Made by a program: the position numbers and the translations under genes. From the NCBI GenBank assembly GCA_029933755.1, contig JAOZNO010000206.1:1-6736 (forward strand): DNA of 6,736 bases, given 5' to 3'. This DNA comes from Bacteroidales bacterium. GTDB taxonomy: Bacteria > Bacteroidota > Bacteroidia > Bacteroidales > NBLH01. Positions 1 to 6,379 of this stretch are shown piece by piece. Under the pieces are notes generated by a model that made no database searches, had not been told where the DNA came from, and saw nothing but the letters and a program-made list of their open reading frames with translations. Every line of letters starts with the position of its first letter. Within the stretch, counting starts at the first letter, position 1.

Positions 1-22
1 GGTAAGGCAAACGTATGCAAAC

Positions 23-94
23 CCGTCAGACCGCTCGGAGCGGTCAGACGGATAAAGTTGTATCTGAAATTCCATACTTGACTTGACACTAGCT
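23..94. repeat. R1: right half of a hairpin repeat element of the R3 family
   Basis: A hairpin is formed by 23-36 and 38-51. It has five pairs, one A28-A46 mismatch, then eight pairs around a single central G37. After a spacer of about 24 nt comes ACTTGACTTGACACTAGCT at 76-94, identical in all 19 bases to 6517-6535, the right end of R3. The spacer also aligns loosely with the R3 spacer (shared GG, TAA, CT and AAATT blocks in order). This supports R1 being the right half of a related element whose left half lies before the window or is lost. The hairpin stem sequence differs from that of R3. Function is not known. Confidence 0.65.
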
Positions 95-376
95 TGTTCT
101 TGATAAATCCAGCTTCTGTTTAGAAATTGGAAACCTTTACATTTTCTAAGTTGCATGGCCAATTCACATAAAAGCATACCGTAATTATGAGTTAAAGCAA
201 ATTTTTAGTTGTTTTATATCAATATTTAAATTACTACACCATAGCTTTTAAATAGCTTTTCATAGAATATATTAAGGTGATATTCTCTTTTTATCAGAAA
301 TAAACTTATATTCGTGGCTGTTTTTTAACCCAAAACAACTTCACAAAATCAAAGTCTAACTTTAAACATACTTGTA
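95..376. other. Intergenic region upstream of ccoG, no gene seen
   Basis: No forward frame of useful length is present. A minus-strand frame is open from about 204 to the window edge at 1, with an ATG at 177-175. It runs through the R1 hairpin, resembles no protein I recognise and is not called. Bases 95-180 look less AT-rich than 181-376, so they may be an old relic. Bases 181-376 are very AT-rich and should contain the ccoG promoter. The nearest match to the Bacteroidota -7 box TAnnTTTG is TATATTCG at 307-314, with no clear -33 TTG, so no promoter is called. Confidence 0.5.
209..222. promoter_or_regulatory. Possible FNR/CRP-family binding site upstream of ccoG
   Basis: TTGTTTTATATCAA matches the FNR/FixK-type palindrome TTGAT-N4-ATCAA at nine of ten defined bases. 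It lies about 155 nt before the ccoG start. Oxygen-responsive FNR/FixK-type regulators control cbb3 oxidase genes in many bacteria, which makes the position sensible. The region is so AT-rich that a one-mismatch match by chance is quite possible, and no convincing core promoter is placed next to it. Confidence 0.25.
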
Positions 377-1783
377 ATGAGTGAACAAAATCAAGAAAAG
401 ACCTTCCGGGATAAAATCTCTACTGTAAGTTCAGAAGGAAGCCGGGTTTGGGTGCATTGTAAAAAGCCTAAAGGTAAGCTTTATAACTATCGTTCTGTTT
501 TTGCATATTTACTGTTACTTTTCCTCATTCTGGCACCAATACTAAAAGTGGGTGGAGAACAAATGATACTGCTTGATGTATTGGGAAGAAGATTTATTCT
601 TTTTGGAATAATATTCTGGCCTCAGGACTTTTACCTCTTTTACTTAATAATGTTATCGGCGATTGTATTTATTACCTTATTCACCGTAGTCTACGGACGT
701 TTATTTTGTGGCTGGGCATGTCCACAAACAGTTTTCCTTGAATTTGTTTTCAGAAAAATAGAATGGTTAATTGATGGTAATCCTACAAAACAAAAACGTT
801 TAGCAGCTCAAGGGTGGACTTTTGAGAAAATTTGGAAGCGATTATTAAAACACAGCCTTTTTTGGGGTTTATCATTCTTCTTTTCAAATGTATTTTTGGC
901 CTATCTGATAGGTTTTGATGAGCTAATGAAAATAGCTAGCGAACCAATTTCAGAACATTTAACTGGATTTATTGCTATTAGCATTTTCAGTACGGCTTAT
1001 TACTTTATCTACGCATGGTTCAGAGAACAAGTTTGCACATTAATGTGCCCTTACGGAAGACTACAAGGCGTTTTGCTTGACAAAAGCTCCATTATAGTTG
1101 CCTATGATGAATACAGAGGTGAGCCAAGAGGCCTTGCTAATAAAGCTGAAAAAGAAGCTGGCACAACAAAAGGCGATTGTATTAATTGCAGACAATGTGT
1201 TGATGTTTGCCCAACAGGAATAGACATTAGGGATGGAAGCCAGCTTGAGTGTATAAATTGCACAGCCTGCATAGATGCGTGTAATGCGGTTATGACAAGG
1301 ATTAATAAACCAACAGGTTTAATAAGGTATGACTCAGTCACCAACATGGAAACCGGACAAAAACTCAAACTAACAGGAAGAAATGTTGCATACTCAATAG
1401 TTTTAATTCTAATTTTGGTATTTGCATCAGTAATGTTCTTTACGAGACCAATAGTAGAAACAACTATTCTAAGAACTCCGGGCATGACCTACCAGGTACA
1501 AGAAAATAATGAACTAAGTAATATTTATAATTTTAAAATTGTAAACAAAGCTAATGAAGATATTCCAATAGAGATAAAACTATTAGAACCAGATTATGGA
1601 AAAATAATTATCACTAGTGATATCCTACTCAAATACAATACGAAAACAGAAGGCATTATTGTAGTGTATATTAATAAAGATAATCTTAAACAGAAAAAAA
1701 TAAAGCTAAGGTTTGGAATTTTCAAAGGAGCTGAAATGCTTGAAGATTACGTAACGACTTTTACGGGTCCGGAGATTAAGTAA
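377..1783 (+). CDS. ccoG: Cytochrome c oxidase accessory protein CcoG (FixG)
   Basis: 468-aa inner-membrane polyferredoxin needed for cbb3 oxidase assembly. In characterised bacteria CcoG is linked to reduction of Cu(II) to Cu(I) for the oxidase. Predicted membrane segments lie near residues 38-56, 86-107, 158-180, 195-214 and 336-356. Two membrane-edge cysteine pairs are visible: C111/C115 in GRLFCGWACPQ and C220/C224 in EQVCTLMCPYGRLQ. A dicluster ferredoxin domain follows, with CxxCxxCxxxC sets C268/C271/C274/C278 and C292/C295/C298/C302, each fit for one 4Fe-4S cluster. Residues about 360-468 form the Ig-like C-terminal domain usual for the family. Length is normal and nothing key is missing. 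The start at 377 gives the typical short charged N-terminus before WVHCKKPKGKLYNYR. There is no Shine-Dalgarno sequence, as expected for Bacteroidota. The usual neighbour ccoP is not upstream, and the 368-bp gap to ccoH is filled by R2. Confidence 0.96.
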   Translation: MSEQNQEKTFRDKISTVSSEGSRVWVHCKKPKGKLYNYRSVFAYLLLLFLILAPILKVGGEQMILLDVLGRRFILFGIIFWPQDFYLFYLIMLSAIVFITLFTVVYGRLFCGWACPQTVFLEFVFRKIEWLIDGNPTKQKRLAAQGWTFEKIWKRLLKHSLFWGLSFFFSNVFLAYLIGFDELMKIASEPISEHLTGFIAISIFSTAYYFIYAWFREQVCTLMCPYGRLQGVLLDKSSIIVAYDEYRGEPRGLANKAEKEAGTTKGDCINCRQCVDVCPTGIDIRDGSQLECINCTACIDACNAVMTRINKPTGLIRYDSVTNMETGQKLKLTGRNVAYSIVLILILVFASVMFFTRPIVETTILRTPGMTYQVQENNELSNIYNFKIVNKANEDIPIEIKLLEPDYGKIIITSDILLKYNTKTEGIIVVYINKDNLKQKKIKLRFGIFKGAEMLEDYVTTFTGPEIK

Positions 1784-1838
1784 TCAAGTTTCAAGTTTTC
1801 ACATGGTTGTTTGACTTAAATTTGACGGCACTCCGAAA

Positions 1839-1919
1839 AGTCATCCGATGAATGATTTTGCAAAATGCTGAAATTTATTCAATCTGATAATCAACTCATT
1901 ACAAATTCATCGGATGACT
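1839..1919. repeat. R2 hairpin A (15-bp stem, 51-nt loop)
   Basis: AGTCATCCGATGAAT at 1839-1853 pairs perfectly with 1905-1919. The first two bases overlap the outer arm of R2. The core of the arm is an odd palindrome, TCATC-C-GATGA, so each arm is nearly self-complementary. The loop contains the 12-bp palindrome ATTTTGCAAAAT at 1855-1866. Confidence 0.8.
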
Positions 1920-1938
1920 AGATTGTCATTTACGGACC

Positions 1939-1982
1939 TTTCGGAGCAGACTCAATTTTTTAATCTTGAGTCTGCTCCGAAA
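1939..1982. repeat. R2 central hairpin B (17-bp stem, 10-nt loop)
   Basis: TTTCGGAGCAGACTCAA at 1939-1955 pairs perfectly with 1966-1982 around the loop 1956-1965. It sits at the exact centre of R2 and is the strongest single hairpin there. It could slow or end transcription, but the bases after the stem are AAGTGTGAC rather than a T run, so it is not called a terminator. Confidence 0.85.
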
Positions 1983-2002
1983 AGTGTGACTTTCTGTATT
2001 CA

Positions 2003-2080
2003 GCCGCTAAGCGGGTTTTTAATAAGCAGATATACAGACTAATACATTTTCACTTTTAATAGAATTACCCGCTAAGCGGC
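2003..2080. repeat. R2 hairpin C (14-nt stem with one A-A mismatch, 50-nt loop)
   Basis: GCCGCTAAGCGGGT at 2003-2016 pairs with ACCCGCTAAGCGGC at 2067-2080 at 13 of 14 positions. The single mismatch is A2009 against A2074. Each arm contains CCGCT-A-AGCGG, an odd palindrome that also makes an 11-bp direct repeat (2004-2014 and 2069-2079). C is the mirror counterpart of hairpin A. Confidence 0.8.
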
Positions 2081-2100
2081 TTTTCGGAGTGCCGTCAATC

Positions 2101-2127
2101 TTGAATTTTGAAATAAAAATATTTTTG
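2101..2127 (+). promoter_or_regulatory. Candidate Bacteroidota-type promoter for ccoH
   Basis: TATTTTTG at 2120-2127 fits the Bacteroidota -7 consensus TAnnTTTG exactly. A TTG at 2101-2103 lies 16 nt upstream, slightly short of the usual -33 spacing. Transcription would begin near 2133-2135, about 18 nt before the ccoH ATG. The -33 element sits at the right edge of R2. The region is AT-rich, so a chance match cannot be excluded. Confidence 0.35.
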
Positions 2128-2151
2128 TAAGTACATATTAAAAACAAACGA

Positions 2152-2598
2152 ATGAATATAAAATTTAATTGGGGTACAGGCATATTTATATTTATTGTAC
2201 TATTTATCATGTCTATGATAAGTGTAATAATATTTAGTTTTAACCAGCAAGTAAATTTGGTTACTCCTGAATATTATCCAAAAGGTGTTCTATATCAGGA
2301 TCACATCACTAAAATTAAAAATGCATCTTTATTAAAAGACAATATTCGTCTTGATCGTACTGATGGCAAAATTACCTTAGGTTTTCCTGATGAGTTTTCT
2401 GGAAAAAGCATAAGTGGTACAGTACAGTTCTATTATGTTACTGATTTTGAAAAAGATTCTAATTTCAAAATAAAACTGGACAAAGATTTAAAACAGGACA
2501 TTCTGACTACAGGATTAGTTAGGGGTAGATATTTAATAAAAATTGACTGGCAAGATGGTGAAAAAGCATATTTTCAGGAAATTGATTTAACCCTATAA
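2152..2598 (+). CDS. ccoH: cbb3 oxidase assembly protein CcoH (FixH family)
   Basis: 148-aa FixH-family protein. A short cytoplasmic start (MNIKFNWGTG) leads into one membrane anchor at about residues 10-29. The conserved family stretch LVTPEYYPKGVLYQDHI follows at 36-52, and then a beta-rich periplasmic domain to the C-terminus. In characterised systems CcoH is a stable single-pass partner of the assembling cbb3 complex. It is needed for maturation and has no known catalytic activity. Length is typical. The start at 2152 places the charged residues just before the membrane segment as the family requires. The stop at 2598 is four nucleotides before the next start, so this gene and the TauE/SafE-like gene are almost certainly co-transcribed. 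Confidence 0.92.
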   Translation: MNIKFNWGTGIFIFIVLFIMSMISVIIFSFNQQVNLVTPEYYPKGVLYQDHITKIKNASLLKDNIRLDRTDGKITLGFPDEFSGKSISGTVQFYYVTDFEKDSNFKIKLDKDLKQDILTTGLVRGRYLIKIDWQDGEKAYFQEIDLTL

Positions 2599-2602
2599 AT
2601 TT

Positions 2603-3331
2603 ATGAATGTAGAAATTTTATTATCAGCATTAATGTTAGGTTTAGTTGGAAGCTTTCATTGTGCTGGCATGTGTGGACCAATTGCTTTAGCAATACCTTT
2701 AAATAATAAAAATTGGTTCAGTAAAATAAATGGCTCACTAATATATAACATTGGTCGTGCAATTACTTATGCCATAATGGGTGCTATTTTTGGTCTGTTT
2801 GGTAAAGGTTTGGTCATGGCTGGATTTCAAAAATGGGTTTCTATTATTATGGGATTAATAATGGTTTCATCTGTTTTATTTCCATCATTATACAAAAATA
2901 ACATAGATTTAGGAAAAGTAGCTTCTTCGTTTGTTGGAAAACTAAAAACCAAACTTAGTGTGTTATTACAAAAACGTTCATATGGCTCACTACTATTAAT
3001 AGGTCTGCTTAATGGATTACTACCATGCGGTTTGGTATACATGGCAATAGCAGGAGCAATAGCCACTACCAATAGCTTATCAGGTGCATTATTTATGTTT
3101 ATTTTTGGTTTAGGCACTTTACCCATGCTTTTTACAATATCAATTTTGAGCAACTCACTTGGTGTAAAACTTCGTACAAAAATGACAAAAACAATACCTG
3201 TTGTAGTATTTTTTATCGGTGTTCTATTTATTTTACGTGGTCTTGGTCTGGGTATACCTTTTTTAAGCCCACCAGAGAAAAAACTACATGTACCAGAAAA
3301 AATGGAGATGCAAATGAACATGAAGCATTAA
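2603..3331 (+). CDS. TauE/SafE (UreH_2-like) family membrane protein, putative copper handling
   Basis: 242-aa polytopic protein with about six membrane segments (near residues 5-31, 46-69, 76-95, 128-150, 160-185 and 198-218). Two signature motifs of the UreH_2/DsbD-like family are clear: GSFHCAGMCGPIA (H19, C20, M23, C24) and NGLLPCGLVYMA (P141, C142). Members are often annotated as sulfite exporters, but they commonly sit next to ccoG, ccoH and ccoI. Metal transport or thiol/metal handling for cbb3 assembly is the better inference here. After the last membrane segment there is a short soluble tail rich in Met and His (H229, M234, M236, M238, M240, H242), consistent with soft-metal binding. 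The 53-nt gap to the cytochrome gene has no terminator, so the transcript may continue into it. Substrate is not proven. Confidence 0.88.
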   Translation: MNVEILLSALMLGLVGSFHCAGMCGPIALAIPLNNKNWFSKINGSLIYNIGRAITYAIMGAIFGLFGKGLVMAGFQKWVSIIMGLIMVSSVLFPSLYKNNIDLGKVASSFVGKLKTKLSVLLQKRSYGSLLLIGLLNGLLPCGLVYMAIAGAIATTNSLSGALFMFIFGLGTLPMLFTISILSNSLGVKLRTKMTKTIPVVVFFIGVLFILRGLGLGIPFLSPPEKKLHVPEKMEMQMNMKH

Positions 3332-3384
3332 ACATAGAGATTAAGAAAAAAAATGTACTTTTACGCTTTAATTACTAACAAAAA

Positions 3385-3882
3385 ATGAAAAAAATGAAAA
3401 AATTCAAACTTTTTAGCTTAAGCATTGCTGCTATCTTTTTACTTGGAACTTTCATGGCCTGTGGTGGAGATCAGGAAGCTGAAGGCGCTGATGATCAAAA
3501 TACAGACCAGACGGAAGAAACAACAGAAACGACTACTACAGAAGTAGCTACTGGTGATTTCTCAGCAGGTAAAGCAATTTATGAAACAAACTGCATGGTT
3601 TGTCATCAGGAAAGTGGACTAGGTGTTGAAGGAACTTTTCCGCCACTTGCAAAGTCTGATTACCTACTTGCTGATAAGGCACGTGCTATTTTACAGACTC
3701 TTCAAGGAGCAAAAGAACCTATTACTGTTAATGGTGTTGAATACCCAGGAAGTGTAATGACAATTGTTAAACTTGAAAACCAACAAACTGTTGATGTGGT
3801 TAATTACATATTAAATAGTTGGGGAAATGAAGCTGGCACAGTTACTCTTGATGATGTAAAAGAAGCTAACGCAGCTAAATAA
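3385..3882 (+). CDS. Mono-haem cytochrome c lipoprotein
   Basis: 165-aa exported cytochrome c. A basic start and hydrophobic stretch (about residues 7-25) end in FMAC, a lipobox-like site that would make C26 the lipidated residue; F at position -3 is unusual. An acidic and Thr-rich linker (about 27-55) follows. The haem domain has CMVCH (C70, C73, H74), then FPPLAKSDYL at 85-94, and M125 in YPGSVM as the likely sixth haem ligand. This pattern matches small class I cytochromes found alone or fused to nitrite reductases in Bacteroidota. Between cbb3 assembly genes, an electron-donor role to the oxidase is the natural inference, anchored to a membrane and facing the periplasm. The acidic residues right after the lipid cysteine leave surface export open. 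A second ATG at 3397 could also serve as start; 3385 keeps the fuller basic n-region. A terminator follows directly. Confidence 0.9.
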   Translation: MKKMKKFKLFSLSIAAIFLLGTFMACGGDQEAEGADDQNTDQTEETTETTTTEVATGDFSAGKAIYETNCMVCHQESGLGVEGTFPPLAKSDYLLADKARAILQTLQGAKEPITVNGVEYPGSVMTIVKLENQQTVDVVNYILNSWGNEAGTVTLDDVKEANAAK

Positions 3883-3905
3883 GACACAATGTTTTAGAAC
3901 TATAC

Positions 3906-3939
3906 AAAAACAGTCGCATAATTTATGTGGCTGTTTTTT
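3906..3939 (+). terminator. Intrinsic terminator after the cytochrome c gene
   Basis: Arm 3906-3920 pairs with 3924-3938 over 15 bp. It includes five A-U pairs at the base and two G-U wobbles (3914/3930 and 3916/3928), with a 3-nt loop at 3921-3923. The descending arm ends in a run of six T (3934-3939). It starts 23 nt after the cytochrome stop. It also overlaps the upstream ATG at 3927 of the ATPase frame, which argues against that start. Confidence 0.8.
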
Positions 3940-3989
3940 GTTTTCATAATAATCCGAGCAGAAAACAAAATTACTATTATTATTTTCAA

Positions 3990-6374
3990 ATGGGACAAAA
4001 ATGTATTCACTGTGGCGAAGATTGTGGTAAATATCCAATAATGTGGTTGGATAAACCATTTTGTTGTAACGGATGTAAAACAGTTTACCAGTTATTAAAC
4101 GAAAACAAGCTTTTCAGTTACTACGACATGGAGGATGCTCCGGGAATCAAGATAGATACCGAGGATTTTGGGAGTAAATATGCCTATTTGGATAATGAAG
4201 AAATAAAAGAAAAGATTTTTGATTTTAGCGAAGGAGATTATAAAAAAGTAACACTTTACATCCCATCAATCCATTGCAGCTCATGCATTTGGCTTTTAGA
4301 AAACCTACACACACTAAACAAGGGAGTAACTAATTCTATCGTAAATTTTATAAAAAAAGAAGTAAGCATAACCTTCAACGAAAAAGAAATCACACTCAGA
4401 CGACTTGTAGAGCTTTTGGCATCAATACATTACATCCCCAATATTACCCTTGAACGTATTGATAAATCAAAAACAAAAAAAAGCAACAAACAGCTCATCC
4501 TAAAAATGGGTGTAGCAGGTTTTGCATTTGGCAACACAATGCTTTTAAGTTTTCCGGAGTATGTTAAAGGTACTATGGGTATTGAAAAAGAATTTGAAAT
4601 GGTTTTCGGCTTTTTAAACTTACTTTTTGGTATTCCTGTAGTATTTTATAGTGGTTCTGATTACCTGTTATCTGCATGGAAAAACTTAAAACACAAAATT
4701 ATTAATATTGATATGCCTATTGCGATAGGTATTTTGGCAATTTTCCTTGAAAGCTCTTATGAAATAATCAGCGAATCAGGCGCAGGTTATATGGATTCAT
4801 TAACCGGCTTTATTTTCTTTCTTCTTGTCGGAAAATGGTATCAAGCACAAACTTACCAGGCACTGTCATTTGAACGCGATTATAAATCGTACTTCCCGGT
4901 TGCCGTTACTAAACTTGAAAACAATAAGGAACAAAGTATTTTACTTGAGAATTTACAAAAAGGTGATTACATACTTGTCCATAACCAGGAATTAATTCCT
5001 GCCGATGCGATATTACAAAAAGGAGAAGCAAGTATTGATTACAGTTTTGTTACCGGAGAGTCAAAACCGATACGAAAAAAAGTTGGAGACACACTTTTTG
5101 CAGGTGGTCGTCAAATTGGAAGCTCCATTGAACTAGAAGTACAAACAAAAGTAGAGCAAAGCCAATTAACCAAACTATGGAATCAAAACGAAAATACGCA
5201 TGCCAATAATAGCTTAAGTACCATCATTGACAAAGTAAGTAAATATTTCACTATTACCATTTTAAGTATAGCAACACTTACCGCATTTTTTTGGTTGATT
5301 GTTGATTCTGCTGTTGCTCTCAAAGCATTTACAGCGGTTTTAATTGTTGCATGCCCCTGCGCTTTAGCACTTTCTATTCCTTTTGCCTACGGAAACATAA
5401 TGCGTATCATGGGTAAAAGAGGTTTTTTTCTCAAAAATTCTGAAGTAATTGAACGTTTGGCAAAAATTGATACTATTGTTTTTGACAAAACAGGTACGAT
5501 AACGCAAAATGATGATTATAAAATAAACTATTTTGGAGAACCATTAGAACAGGAAGAGAAGGCTCAGTTAAAATCTTTAACACGAAATTCGACACACCCT
5601 TTAAGTGTTGCTATTTATAAAAACTTCCCTGATGTTGAACAAACCTCAGTTGAAGAATTCAGAGAACTCCCGTCACGTGGTCTAATAGGTCAGTTCAATA
5701 AGGTGAAGTTAAAAATCGGATCAGAAGAATTCATCAACAAAATCATTGAGAACAAAAGTGATACAAGTTCTACTGTTTTTGTTTCATTCAATGAAAAAAC
5801 CAAGGGTTATTTTAAAATAAACACAAAATACCGAAATGGTCTTAAAGACTTAATCGATGAACTTGCTATAGACTTTGATTTACATCTAATTTCAGGTGAT
5901 AACGACTCGGAAAAACAAAATCTTTCACCACTATTTAAAGATGAGAAAAAATTACATTTTAATCAGTCGCCACAAGACAAGTTAGAATATATAAAAACTC
6001 TACAGGGAAAGGGAAAGAATGTTTTAATGATTGGTGATGGATTAAATGATGCGGGTGCATTAAGTGCGAGTAATGCGAGTATATCAATAGCTGATAATGT
6101 TTATCATTTTTCTCCTGCCTGTGATGCCATTTTAGAGGCAAACAAGTTTAACAGACTTACAAAGCTTTTAAAACTTTCAGGTTCAGCAATTAAGGTAGTA
6201 AAAACAAGTTTTATTTTATCATTTCTATATAATGTAATAGGTATGTACTTTGCCGTTACCGGAATGCTTTCTCCAATTATTGCTGCTATTTTAATGCCCT
6301 TAAGCTCAGTTTCAGTAGTTGCTTATGTCACTTTAACAACATCCATGATTGCAAAACGAAATAGCAATAAGTAA
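3990..6374 (+). CDS. ccoI: Copper-translocating P-type ATPase for cbb3 oxidase assembly (CcoI/FixI)
   Basis: 794-aa P1B-type ATPase that uses ATP to move copper across the inner membrane for cbb3 assembly (role from the CcoI family). Counting from the 3990 ATG, an N-terminal metal-binding domain has C5/C8 and C25/C26/C29. An HMA-like domain follows with HCSSC (C96/C99). Eight membrane segments are predicted near 170-190, 203-222, 241-256, 267-284, 418-438, 443-465, 736-757 and 760-785. Hallmarks are TGES (355-358, actuator), CPC (455-457, in-membrane copper site), DKTGT with phosphorylated D499, the HP pair H536-P537, GDGLND (682-687), YN at 747-748 and MPLSS at 769-773. All are intact. The frame opens earlier at 3927, but that ATG lies in the terminator stem and adds 21 residues before the usual MGQKCxHC start. 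The terminator implies a separate promoter, which I could not identify. ccoS does not follow; R3 does. Confidence 0.94.
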   Translation: MGQKCIHCGEDCGKYPIMWLDKPFCCNGCKTVYQLLNENKLFSYYDMEDAPGIKIDTEDFGSKYAYLDNEEIKEKIFDFSEGDYKKVTLYIPSIHCSSCIWLLENLHTLNKGVTNSIVNFIKKEVSITFNEKEITLRRLVELLASIHYIPNITLERIDKSKTKKSNKQLILKMGVAGFAFGNTMLLSFPEYVKGTMGIEKEFEMVFGFLNLLFGIPVVFYSGSDYLLSAWKNLKHKIINIDMPIAIGILAIFLESSYEIISESGAGYMDSLTGFIFFLLVGKWYQAQTYQALSFERDYKSYFPVAVTKLENNKEQSILLENLQKGDYILVHNQELIPADAILQKGEASIDYSFVTGESKPIRKKVGDTLFAGGRQIGSSIELEVQTKVEQSQLTKLWNQNENTHANNSLSTIIDKVSKYFTITILSIATLTAFFWLIVDSAVALKAFTAVLIVACPCALALSIPFAYGNIMRIMGKRGFFLKNSEVIERLAKIDTIVFDKTGTITQNDDYKINYFGEPLEQEEKAQLKSLTRNSTHPLSVAIYKNFPDVEQTSVEEFRELPSRGLIGQFNKVKLKIGSEEFINKIIENKSDTSSTVFVSFNEKTKGYFKINTKYRNGLKDLIDELAIDFDLHLISGDNDSEKQNLSPLFKDEKKLHFNQSPQDKLEYIKTLQGKGKNVLMIGDGLNDAGALSASNASISIADNVYHFSPACDAILEANKFNRLTKLLKLSGSAIKVVKTSFILSFLYNVIGMYFAVTGMLSPIIAAILMPLSSVSVVAYVTLTTSMIAKRNSNK

Positions 6375-6379
6375 CTAAA

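Larger units (their letters stand above)
1822..2098. repeat. R2: mirror-symmetric nested inverted repeat between ccoG and ccoH
   Basis: The outer arms TTGACGGCACTCCGAAAAG (1822-1840) and its exact complement (2080-2098) pair over 19 bp. Inside lie three hairpins in a row: A (1839-1919), B (1939-1982) and C (2003-2080). The centre of the outer arms (1960) coincides with the centre of B (1960.5), and A and C are equidistant from it. A and C have loops of 51 and 50 nt and spacers to B of 19 and 20 nt. The A loop aligns with the reverse complement of the C loop at roughly 60 percent, so the element is two diverged halves in mirror orientation. CTCCGAAAAGT recurs at 1831-1841 and 1975-1985. Weak mirror similarity continues just outside the arms (about 1811-1821 and 2099-2110). 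If transcribed it could fold as a cloverleaf. It carries no gene. The gap it fills, 1784-2151, separates two genes often found together, which suggests an insertion. Confidence 0.85.

Noticed and set aside
1..204. Minus-strand open frame running off the left edge (ATG at 177-175)
   Set aside because: It reads through the R1 hairpin and its 19-bp end, has no recognisable protein features, and a frame of about 68 codons can occur by chance. A search of the translated frame joined to sequence left of the window would settle it.
1102..1485. Minus-strand frame opposite ccoG, and similar antisense frames opposite the transporter and ATPase genes
   Set aside because: They lie opposite intact, well-recognised genes and have no family features or signals of their own.
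1822..2098. CRISPR array or insertion sequence as the explanation for the repeats
   Set aside because: There are no regularly spaced identical repeats with unique spacers, and no transposase frame inside any of the three elements.
314..3939. Shared GTGGCTGTTTTTT at 314-326 and 3927-3939
   Set aside because: At 3927 it is the descending arm of a terminator, but at 314 there is no complementary ascending arm. A 13-base match is not strong evidence of a relic.
3927..3989. N-terminal extension of the P-type ATPase from the ATG at 3927
   Set aside because: It lies in a terminator stem and T run, and the added residues match nothing in the family, whose N-terminus begins just before the CxxC motif encoded after 3990.
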